A DNA stretch of 64,000 nucleotides, taken from the NCBI RefSeq assembly GCF_051622035.1, contig NC_135358.1, forward strand, positions 19,978,001-20,042,000, read 5' to 3'. The DNA is from Arctopsyche grandis. Its lineage: Eukaryota > Arthropoda > Insecta > Trichoptera > Hydropsychidae. Below are positions 22,927-32,757 of this stretch, one piece after another; positions within the stretch are counted from its first letter, which is position 1, and each line of letters begins with the position of its first letter. The translations under genes and the position numbers were made by a program. The notes beneath the pieces are model-generated. The model worked only from the letters and a program-made list of their open reading frames with translations. It had not been told where the DNA came from and searched no databases.

Positions 22927-25470
22927 ACATATATTTAGCAAATATGTACAATAATATGTATACATGTATCATTTTAGTGTTTTCCACTGACGGATCAGAC
23001 TTTGATATTCTTTTAGCGAAAATAGCGGTCTTTAATATGCCTACCACAATCTATCTATACATTGTATATAATACGTTCAAAATTTTTGACGTTATCGAAA
23101 ATATTTCAGATGAATATGATGACACTTAAGGTGAATGCGTTTCCGTCATTGGGTTTGAAATTTATCCAATTTACATACATATGTACATAATTTTGATTAA
23201 ATTCTAGCGCTTAGTCTGCGCAAACTTCGGTACGAATTTTTTTTGCGAAACTTTAAAAGGCAAACGTGACACGTGTATGTGTACGTGTAATGTGATGATT
23301 AAAATCTAATTGGCTGTAAAATATCACCGGTCTATTATGGCCTTTCATCGACATAATAGAGGTAAACCATTTCGTTTTAATGTCGCTTAATAAAATATTC
23401 AAAATTCGATATAGATCAGCGCTTAAAGCTCGGTTAACACTCTCGCAACCGAACGATATTCATTTGATCTTATTTTCAAAGCGATTTTTCAATTTAAATT
23501 GTACATTATTAATAAACTTTCCGCAACTAAACAATAGTCTATTATACAATATATGTTTATGTACATCGGCTATGCCGCCTCTCCAAAGTATTTTAAATAA
23601 ATAAAAAAAATGTATGATAGTTTAAAAAAATATGTCCGAAATATAAATATTACTTAAGACATAAATTTGACCTGACTTTTGGAGGAATATTTCAAAAGTG
23701 CATATATCATAGTCATATAAACTTTATATCTAAGTTCTATTAATATTTTTTTCATTATACTCGTACATTTTCCCTATACATCTACTAGTAAAATATTTGA
23801 TTTATATACGAAGTCACTAAAATATCAATAAAAATACATAAACGAAAGGTATTGTGTTAATATGCGTCTAAATAAATACGGTTCCACGATGTAACGTCTA
23901 CGAATAAAACGTCTAACGACAAAATCATTACGCAAAAAATGCTCATGTGATATTTAAAACCATTAATATTTAGCATATTTGATACATTTGAATTATTTAA
24001 AAAAAAGACAATATATATTTCATTTGACGATTGCGATTTTTTTATCAGTACGAAGAATTCAAAAATTCTTATGATAATCATTTTGTCTATGAGCGTTATG
24101 TCACGTAATCATTTTGTACCTACTAATATATGTACATATTTATATTTTAACTGTTTTATTCGTCCCCTGTGCAAACATGCTTTGCGTTAATTGCAGTCAT
24201 AAATAATAAATATCACGTTGAATAATCACGTGATATGTATTATTGAACTAAAAAAATATATTAGTACCTAATTTCACTTTCAATAAAATGTTTTCGATAG
24301 TATTAAATGCTTTGTTCGAGATCGATATTAAATCGTTGTCTCGTCATTTAATCATTAATCGTTGTGAACGATTGAATGTTGTGAACAATGAAATATGGAC
24401 ATTGGGAATGAAATAATGGAATCATTATTTCAATAGTGAAATAGTTTTTTTTTTTAATATCAAAGTGCTTTTACTGAGCGGGCATGCTAGTCGTATTAAC
24501 TAATACGAATTGTGGGTTTTTTTTTCATACACATTGCAAGTTATTCATGCAAATTGTAAATACACAGTTGATAAGAGCGCATCAATTAATTGGATACGAG
24601 TTGAATATGATAATGTCACACTACACCCTGCAATATAACAAAAATATTAATCATGCAAATACTCGTAAGTGTATAATCATTGTGCGACTTCGGCGAAATG
24701 TTAGAAAAAGGGTGCGGTTCGAAAGTCTCCAGAGACACTCTCTTTTAACGAATTGGATACTTTTATTTTATTTTTCGATCGTATTCCATTTTACATGATG
24801 TTTTACCTCCACATAGTTATTATTTTTTATCATTATAAATTTTGATACGGTGGATCGTAATGGATGAGCGTTGTTAATTTTGTTGAAAACTGTTTTAAAT
24901 TCAATTTTACGTCCAACTCCCTAATTAGGAGCTTACTTTCATTACGAATATCGTAAAATGTCATTTTGCACCCCCATTAGCAATGGGACGTGTAATTTTA
25001 GGTGTGTCAAAAGTTTATTCGCTTGACGGACACGTGATGAATGTGTCCGGTTCGGAAAATTATGTGCGCACAATTAAAGTTTTTCGCGGATGGTTCGTTA
25101 TTACTCAACATCCGCTGTTAAATGTCTTTTGTTTCATATATTCACTGTCGGAAGTCCGATGCGGTGTATGTACATTTGTACATATGCTATGGAAATGACT
25201 TGCACCTTCTTAAAATTATTTGTATTATAGGACTATTTTATATACGACAATTCCAAATGCTGATTAATTTTAATTCTTTTCCGCATAGTGTTCGAAAATT
25301 GGCGAATTTTTATATTTATTTATCTGTTCATGTATGTACCTACATACATGCCTGAACCTATTTTATCTAATGTAGAGGAATTTTCCATAAAATACAAGTC
25401 TCCAATATACGTACTCAATATACAAAATATTTATAAATGTTGTTTACTGATACATTTGCCGTTAAAAACC
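22927..25470. other. intergenic stretch, no gene recognised
   Basis: It contains several open frames of 60-104 codons with biased composition (for example 24,484-24,798), none with recognisable domains, typical splice context or similarity to other parts of the window. The sequence is AT-rich. Confidence 0.45.
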
Positions 25471-25479
25471 TGCAACTAA

Positions 25480-26560
25480 TCGATCGGGTGAATATCACGC
25501 TTCATCTGGTGTACCACAATGATCCAACCTTGGTCCATTATTGTTTCTTTTGTTTGTTAATGATATTGATATGTCGATTGATCACTCTGGATTTCTCTTT
25601 TTTGCAGATGACTTGAAGATTTTTTAGAACAATAAGTTATCATTCTGACTGTGAGGGATTGCAGGATGACTTAGAATTACTATCTGAATGGTCTTTAAAT
25701 AATAATCTACCATTCATCTCGACTAAATGCCATATTATTTCCTTCTCAAGGTCTCTTACCCCTATTGAGTTCGTTTATGGCCTTTGGAACTATAAGTTAA
25801 CGCGAACTGGCTCAACTGTTGATCTTGGCATACTGTTTAGGAGTGACTTCAAATTTTTGAATCATATTTCATATATGTCCTGTAGGGCTACCAAAATGCT
25901 TGGATTTGTTTTGCGCAATGCTCACTACTTCCAAGATCCAAGTATAATATAATGGTGTTGCTTTATTGTTCGCTTGTCCGGAGCATATTAGAGTTTGGGT
26001 CTGTAATTTGGAGTCCCACTGAAATTAAATTCTCTCTCTTGATAGAAAGAGTTCACAAAAAGTTTCTTAGATGCCTTTATATGAGGAAATATAAATTTAC
26101 CCCTATTTATTTCCCACTGCCTTTTTACAAGGTATGCTAGGCTTTGACTCACTATCGTCGAGAAGAATTATTGCCATTTCCAAATATTTCTTTGGAGTAT
26201 TAAAGGGAAGAATTGACAACCTTTCGATTTTATTGGAATTAAAATTTTCGGTGCCTGAATGTGGTAGAGCTTTTCGTTATCATTTACTTTTCCAACCTAT
26301 TCCTGCGAAAACGTCTGCTTTCAATAACTCGTTTCTTGTTAAGGCAATCCGGTTCCTTAATGTGATAGACGAACATTTGGACCTGTTCAATTGTCATGTT
26401 GATGAGCTGGTCAGTTCTATTTGAATGGGATGAATGATTGGTAATTTTTAATGTTCTTTTCTTTGTTATTTTCTTTTTTTGTAAGACTGGTGTGACACTT
26501 TGGGGCAACCTGTCAGGTCACATTGGTCATATTATTGTTATTATTATTATAAAAATAATA
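25480..26560 (+). mobile_element. jockey/CR1-type LINE fragment, decayed
   Basis: Reverse transcriptase remains spread over several frames: SGVPQ, a stop, SNLGPLLFLLFVNDID and FFADDLKIF near 25,500-25,625. These are followed by frames at 25,659-25,952 (LISFSRSLTPIEF, YKLTRTGSTVDLG, HISYMSCRATKMLGF), 25,952-26,140 (LVRSILEFGSVIWSP) and 26,134-26,424 (LGFDSLSSRRI). This is the usual order of the C-terminal half of jockey-like ORF2. At least three frameshifts or stops make it inactive. The 3' end has GGGGCAACCTGTCAGGTCAC and an AATAAATATAAATA tail. A related 3' tail (GAGGCAACCTGTCAAGTC) is at 31,160-31,235. Confidence 0.85.
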
Positions 26561-26578
26561 AATATATAAATATAAAAA

Positions 26579-26937
26579 TCAATGTTTGTCTGCTTGTCTG
26601 TCACGTATGCGTTCCTATACCATTCAACCGATTGCGATGAAACTTACAAGAGTTGTTGTGTGCATGTCCGCGATGGTTTCTGTAAAAATATCCCCCAAAA
26701 ACGGGAATGGGAACGGGAAAAACGGGCATTGCATGGCAAAGAATTTCAAATCAGTTCGCAACCTACGCTGTTAGGGTAAAATAAACAAACAATTGAATAA
26801 TTCAAAAAGTGTTCGCCGCCTTCTATTGTTTTTTTTAGTCAAGTCAAGTCAAGTTCGCCGCCTGCGTTTTTCCGACAAATGGGAACGGGAATTGCATGCG
26901 TTGTTGTGATATTGCAACGCATGCCGGGCTCAGCTAG
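26579..26937 (+). mobile_element. non-autonomous Helitron
   Basis: The 359-bp element begins TCAATGTTTGTCTGC, carries CAACCGATTGCGATGAAACTT (a subterminal string common on insect Helitrons), and ends with a hairpin (GCATGCGTTG and CAACGCATGC around a loop) followed about a dozen bases later by CTAG and then T. It is inserted between A and T directly after the poly-A-rich tail of the LINE fragment. Two overlapping open frames inside it are fortuitous. Confidence 0.85.
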
Positions 26938-27095
26938 TTATATATAAAACTACGTTTTAGATGTGTTTTTATTAAATTTGAAAATAATTTTTTTACATAT
27001 AAAAAATTCGTACTTAAATTTAATTTGATTTTGTACATTTCAGTTATTATGTAAATATGTGACATGCATTTTACATTTTTTATATGTATATCTTA

Positions 27096-27380
27096 TTAGT
27101 GGTTTTACCCGGCTCTGCTCGTTGTTTATTATATAAACACCGAGTTTACGCTGTTTATATTACAAATACTGAGCGAAGCCGGGTAAAACAACTAGTTAGA
27201 TATAATTTCAAAAGAGACTTTGTATGTATGTATCTATGTAAGTTTTGGTAACGTCGTAGAATCTGTGACGTTAAATTTAATAAAAAAAAAAACAAATGAA
27301 TATTCAAATAAATTTAAATAAAATAAAATTAATAAAATGTTTACTATTAGATTAGGCATGTTTAAGTGGTAAAACCACTG
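27096..27380. mobile_element. cluster of three fragments of the short Helitron-like family
   Basis: A truncated minus-orientation end (TTAGTGGTTTTACCCGGCTC, 27,096-27,135) is followed by a short plus-orientation 3' end (GAGCGAAGCCGGGTAAAACA, ending CTAG at 27,195), then a third copy starting at ATATAATTTCAAAAGAGACT and ending near 27,380. Nested insertion into earlier copies is likely. Confidence 0.6.
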
Positions 27381-28255
27381 GTGTACTTATAAATATGTAC
27401 ATACATATTATGTAGGAAAATTTAATAAACTCTTCAATTTAATAATCATATAGTGACATCTGTGATAAAGTATGAATAGTTTTAAGCATTTTTTTTTTGG
27501 TGGTAAAATTCAATATATATACAAATGGTTTGAGCCTCGGCTAATTGTTACCATGCTAAGAAAAAGCTTTTCACAAATTTTCATTAGACATTTCAAATAT
27601 ATGTAATATATGTAGAATAATTAGACATTGGATTGTACGTACATATATAAAAATGGTTATAAATAAAATTATATAAAATATTAATTCATTACAAATGATT
27701 GATTTGTAATTCGTCTCTTTTTTAGATATTTTTTTTTAAGTATTTATATTTTTGTATAAATATTCGATTGTTTTTCATTCAATACTTTTTGATCACATTT
27801 GAACGAACTTCGTCTGTATTACAATCGAATTGTGTTATTGTTGATATTCGTTTGTTTTTTATTTACATATTTTAATTTAAACATTGATCAACAACCGCAT
27901 ATTATGGCGTAGCTCACGTGCATACGTGTTATACGGATAATTGTTTGCGTTTTTCTTGTAAAACAATAGCAACACACGACGATTAATTACATCGCAGTGA
28001 AAGGCCCCTACCAGATTTCCTTGCAACGAAATCTAAACATCCGTCTGCAATGTTATTGTCTCAATTTTTCAAACACTCCCATTAAAATTTTAACGAACCC
28101 TCTCGACGCCGACGTAATTCTACCGCAAACTACATATTATACATACATATAAGCACATATGCAAGTTGCGAAAAATCGTTATCACCCGTCGGGGACAGAC
28201 GGGAAAGGGTTGCATTTTAATCGCATATGCAAATTTGGGCACTCGAATCACCCTC
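27381..28255. other. intergenic stretch, no gene recognised
   Basis: AT-rich at first, then of mixed composition with more CpG from about 27,890 on, which may be regulatory sequence for the putative promoter that follows. Confidence 0.4.
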
Positions 28256-28261
28256 GATCAC

Positions 28262-28458
28262 TATTTAAAAGTTTTTACATCTGTCGGAAAATCTCAGTTA
28301 TTTATATCGGTGAAAATTTGAAATCATTGTAAGAAGTACACGTTCGCTTTCACAAGAACCATTACATTATTGAAAAGCTACTCTCGATCTGTGTGTAATC
28401 ATCGTGTCAACGATTAGAATTCGTTAAGTGCTATACGCGTTAAATTGTTCCGCGTTAA
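28262..28458 (+). promoter_or_regulatory. possible core promoter and non-coding first exon
   Basis: TATTTAAAA at 28,262-28,270 is followed by an initiator-like TCAGTT at 28,294-28,299 (A at about +34 from the box). About 160 bases later a strong donor appears, TTAA then GTGAGT at 28,459. An acceptor TGTTTGCAG ends at 32,649, just upstream of the Swip-1 start codon, so this could be the first exon of Swip-1. The link is inference; the exon has no open frame of note. Confidence 0.3.
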
Positions 28459-29280
28459 GTGAGTGAAACATTACTTAGGATTTTAGGTATATGTATATTA
28501 GAGAATCTGATCGTAATTACATACGTATATGAACGGTCGAATGACCGAGGGGTTGATTTTAATCAACAGCATAGGGGTGAATTTAATAGTGTCCGTTCGC
28601 GTAATGTGATTTAACCCTTTCGCAGTGTACGCGTCATCGTATCGATCAAATATACCGAGTGCTAAAATGTAGCTGCGTGTTAATTTTTTGCTGTTTATTA
28701 TTCGCACATTGACGCACTTCGTTTTCCGCGCAAAATGTCCTAGAAATAAGCGAGTGGATCGATGAAAAACTAAGATCGAAGTTCGCGAACAACAATTTTT
28801 GTTCTAACACGCCATTTGTCGTCGTGAGTGATTGATTATTCATTTTTTTCAGGTATTGCTTACGTTTTCACATTTATGATATAGAAAATATATTTGTGCA
28901 AGTGTAGGTTGTTCACCATACTCCAGATTAATTTACCGATTGTTTTCATTTTTACTTTACTGATTATAAGATTTTAGAACAATCTTCTCTACGCACAACA
29001 GAAAACTTTTAACTTCAAAACTACAATAGCAATAATAGGATCAGTAATAAATTAATATATATATATTTACGTTTAAAAGTACATACATATTTACATAGAT
29101 TACATTTTCATTAAATAAAACATAATATAGTACACCCAATACGCATTTACGATTGCGGACTAACTTTAAGTCACCGAGTCAATTTATTATTATTGTTACA
29201 AAGCGTCATTATTTGTATATGTGGGATATAATATCAGATTGATGACGATTTGACAGGCGATATATTTTTATAACAGGCTC
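28459..29280. other. non-coding stretch, nothing recognised
   Basis: Of mixed composition to about 28,850, then AT-rich. No repeats shared with the rest of the window. Confidence 0.4.
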
Positions 29281-29284
29281 GCGA

Positions 29285-29590
29285 GCATCTATACGTATCA
29301 TCACCATTATCATTTGCAGCCGTTCACCATCCACTGCTTGAAGAAGGCTTCTCCAATACGCTTCCATTTGTCTCTGTTTTACACAACTCTCATCCATTTC
29401 GTCTTCTTCTGTCAACCTTCCTTTAACATTCAGCCTTTAACATTTCCTTAGGTACCAGTACTTCTTTTGTCCACATTTCGTCCATTATTTTAGCTACATA
29501 ACCCACCCATTGTCATTTTAACCTCTTCACTCTCCACTACCCTTGTCATACTTCTCATCCACATATTACTTTTCTTATCTCTCCTCGTTA
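29285..29590 (-). mobile_element. RTE-type LINE 3' fragment
   Basis: On the minus strand this is the C-terminal part and 3' end of the same family as 5943-7456: WVRSMTRVV-like wording followed by a decayed WAGH region and, at the 3' end, CAGTGGATGGTGAACGGC and an ATGATAATGGTGATGAT tail. Frames are broken. Confidence 0.8.
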
Positions 29591-29985
29591 TTTTTTTTTT
29601 ATTTATACAGATATGTATATGTACATCCATTTTTAATAACACGACATCTGTGGTCAACATTTTACATAAATCAGTATTATTCAGGGCCAATTACAAACAT
29701 CGATCATCAAATAATACAATCATCATAGATACATTTATGTACAAATTTTTGCAGTATTTTAAATAACAACAAATTATGAGACTCAAATTTCGCCAGAAAT
29801 AGGACAGGTTAGCCAATTTGTTGGAGTCGTTTCCAATGAAATCGGATAAATTGGCAAACTCTGAAGGGAAATGATCGACCTCACATATTCAAGGTCTGGC
29901 CAGCAACAAAGCCAAAGATAGAACCCGTGACCACACAATCGAAAGCATTACATGCTAACCACTGATCTATGCTGCTGGTTATACA
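29591..29985 (-). mobile_element. tRNA-derived SINE
   Basis: Read on the minus strand, the element starts near 29,985 with a tRNA-like head containing an A box (TAGATCAGTGG, 29,959-29,969) and a B box (GGTTCTATC, 29,917-29,925), spaced as in a pol III promoter. A body of about 300 bp of unrelated sequence follows, ending in an A-rich tail (AAATAAAAAAAAAA) next to the RTE fragment. The head resembles a tRNA but does not fold as an intact gene. The 3' body may mimic the tail of its partner LINE; I could not identify that partner here. Confidence 0.75.
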
Positions 29986-30053
29986 GCGTTCCGTACTCAT
30001 TTTAGTGCATTGCACTTTGTGTAAGATTTTGGCGTTCCTGAAGTTTCACGTCT

Positions 30054-30275
30054 ATGATTTATCTATACATATTATATTATACGTATATAAAAAGCTTATT
30101 TTGTCACGCATACTGCGCTGATGTATTAGTTTATTCTATTTTATTTGCTCTTTTGGTTTCGTTTGTAATTCTCTTCAACGCCACCATATTGGGCAGCTCG
30201 TTGTTCAAGTTCGCGCTCACGTTTACGACTCTTCAGAGATGGAATAAGAAGAGACGTTTGCTCGGGGTAAGTGAT
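30054..30275. other. exon-like GC-richer segment of unknown strand
   Basis: Two competing readings exist. Plus strand: an open frame with a hydrophobic stretch (VYSILFALLVSFVILFNATI) then LQRWNKKRRLLG and a good donor GTAAGT. Minus strand: a highly charged 50-residue frame ending KRERELEQRAAQYGGVEENY plus KRNQKSK and a stop, with a pyrimidine-rich acceptor-like site upstream. Codon composition looks more protein-like on the minus strand. No partner exon was found on either strand, so no gene is claimed. Confidence 0.3.
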
Positions 30276-30589
30276 CTTTTCACTTCGTGCGTTTCAAAAA
30301 TTCACTTTTTAGTGCACAAATGTGTGCAGCAGGCCACTAGTATTCACATAAAATGCTCAACTTGAACATTTTTAGTGCTTAAAGTTTCTCAATCTAATTT
30401 TGTTTAACTGCTTTCAAATGGATCCGCGGTTAAATATGTAACTTGTAGTGCATAGTCAAAACGATTTAACGACATTCTCATATTTGATAAATCGTCTTTG
30501 TATGAATCGATGATCTTTATCAAATGGCTCTTATTCCAAGAGCTATCCGACTTCTAAATCGTTGCTGCTCGTTCCACGTTAGATATTAT

Positions 30590-31240
30590 TTTAACCTATC
30601 CGTCTGGTAGCCCGCGCTCATCCTTAATTTCATAATTGATTGTGATATTTGAGTGGAATTTTGATATTGTTTCTTTCATTTGGGCCTCGCAGGGATGTTT
30701 TGTATTTGCAGCTGGTTCTTATTTATTGATACTGGCCATAGGTCAAGACATTCCTTATTTTGTATTTTATTACTTGAAATTTTTATTTTGTCTGCTACTA
30801 TTATAATTAAAGGGCGGATAGGAAGCGTGTTTTTTCCAGGAATCAGGGCGTTTTGGGTCTATTAACAAAGCTAGAGTGCAAAAAAAAGATTCTTAAAATA
30901 TACCTCTTCGATGCCAGTTATGTTGAGTTGGTGGAACACATCCTAAATAGCACGAAATAAATTTTTCAATCTTATTTCTTTGTTTTTATTTTGTGTACAT
31001 ATTTTTTACTTGATTTTTAATTATTTTTTTATGATGTTTTTTTTTATTTATGATTTTTATTATTTTTTTATGTTTTTTTTTATTTATGATTTTTATTATT
31101 TTTTTATGATGTTTTTTTTATAATTTTTATGATTTTTATTATTTGTATTATAATCACATTGACGCTTTGAGGCAACCTGTCAAGTCTCTGTGGTATTGAT
31201 TTTTTTTAATAAAATAAAATAAATAAAATATAAAATTGGC
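30590..31240 (+). repeat. LINE-like fragment with 3' tail
   Basis: It begins with GTCTGGTAGCCCGCGCTCAT (compare 22,740) and ends with GAGGCAACCTGTCAAGTC and an AATAAAATAAATAAAATA tail, close to the 3' end of the jockey-like copy at 26,490-26,575. In between is TTTTTATGATTTTTATTATT low-complexity sequence (31,000-31,150). Confidence 0.45.
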
Positions 31241-31373
31241 ACAATAAAATTGGACAAAGCACAGCGAAAAATTAACGGCACGCTTTCGGTCCGATCTCTA
31301 ATTATAATGCTTTGGCTTTTTTATGATTGTGTATAAATGTATTTTTGTTTGTGTATATTTATGTACTATTTAT

Positions 31374-31562
31374 TCGGTATACTGGCAGAAAGCTGTTAGT
31401 CAAAAATCAAGAAGTTTGAAGTTTTGAGAAAATCAAGAAGTTTGAAGCTCTCTATTTTGTAGCCTAAATTATATTATTCATTTTTTGACTTAACAAATTC
31501 AAATTCGATATTAAATTCAAAACATTCCATTTCTGACTTAACGTATTCTGCCAGTATACCGA
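31374..31562. repeat. short inverted-repeat element
   Basis: TCGGTATACTGGCAGAA at the left end recurs inverted as TTCTGCCAGTATACCGA at the right, 189 bp in all. The inside has an imperfect repeat (ATCAAGAAGTTTGAAG twice, 31,406-31,450). No coding capacity. Confidence 0.7.
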
Positions 31563-31660
31563 CAATTTGTTTTACAATCATACAAATGTAGGTACATAAG
31601 CAAAGATCGGCGTGGGGACGATGCTTTTTGCATAAAAATGGTTCGCTATTATCAATTACT

Positions 31661-32327
31661 AGAGACACGCATTTTGGGCATCTATTTTTGTCAATTTTTG
31701 CATTTTCATTTTGCATTTTAGCGTTAAAAATGTTCAATTTTAGCATCTATTTTTATGAAGAGTTTAATTTTAAATAATAAAAAAATTCGATGTTATTAAT
31801 AAAATGTATATACATATATACATACAATTTAAAGACAACACAACAATTAAAAAATAATAGAAAAATTCAAAAATGTTTTGGAATAATTAAAATTTCAATG
31901 AAAAAAACATGAATTTAAAAATACAAAGACAAAAAATATAATACCAATTAAAATTTATTAAAACTCAGCATGGAGCATATTTCTACAGATTATTTTTTGA
32001 GATTTGTGCGACGATCGGTAACAATTATATTGTATTTACTAAAATACCTTTTGTCTACTATATACAGTAGTAGACAAAAGCAATTGGTTGGTTTCGACGG
32101 GAAAAACACCGTCTATGGTAAACTGCAAGCTCTGTTTTATCCCTTCAATTTCTTCACATAATAAATCGGCAAAGGGATTGGAAGACCCTTCAAAATTGTC
32201 TATTAATTTAATGCAAATTTCACTTTTGTTTGTTATTTTAGCATCTATTCGAATATTTTACGAATTAAGCATCTATTCCGAATTTTAGCATCAGTTAAGC
32301 ATTAATAGCAAAATACGTGTCTCTATC
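31661..32327. mobile_element. hAT-like non-autonomous element
   Basis: Ends are AGAGACACGCATTTTG on the left and CAAAATACGTGTCTCT on the right, giving imperfect 16-bp terminal inverted repeats. GCATCTATTT-like subterminal repeats occur inside both ends. Short open frames (31,970-32,161 and 32,088-32,288) have no recognisable domain. The target-site duplication is unclear. Confidence 0.55.
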
Positions 32328-32757
32328 CATTACTTATCATGCTTTTTTGCTCTCTTGCTTTGTTAGCTCACGGAGAGGTCTATTGTTATTTAAAGAGCAC
32401 CAAGCCAACGCTCAAGTCTATACATAAGTTCGTACTGTAATTTTTTGGTGAAATAGTCACAGTTGCGCATTGATTTTAAACATCATCTTTTATCACAAGA
32501 TTTTTCGTAAGAAGACGAAGATAACGAAGCACACACATCTGAGATAAACAAACGAGTCAGGTATTCGCCGGCCACCCGGTATCGACAATACTCGCCGAGT
32601 CGAACCGCTCAGTACCGAGCCGGTCGTCGAGTAATACGGGTGTTTGCAGTTAACACATTCCCGCCGCAAATCGATACGCGCTCGCACGTTTTGCGCAATA
32701 CTAAACAACGTAGTTTTTTTCGGTCGTTGCTGAAAAATAAAATAAAGGCGATCGAAG

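Noticed and set aside
26582-26779. Two overlapping plus-strand frames of 62-65 codons with several cysteines
   Set aside because: They lie inside the non-autonomous Helitron, whose subterminal sequence is not coding in related elements.
29917-29985. tRNA gene candidate (A and B boxes on the minus strand)
   Set aside because: The acceptor and anticodon stems do not pair as in a functional tRNA, and the sequence continues into a SINE body with an A-rich tail.
31474-31746. 90-codon minus frame with CPKC and CKKH, reminiscent of a zinc finger
   Set aside because: It crosses the ends of two different TIR elements and has no continuation; the pattern is probably chance.
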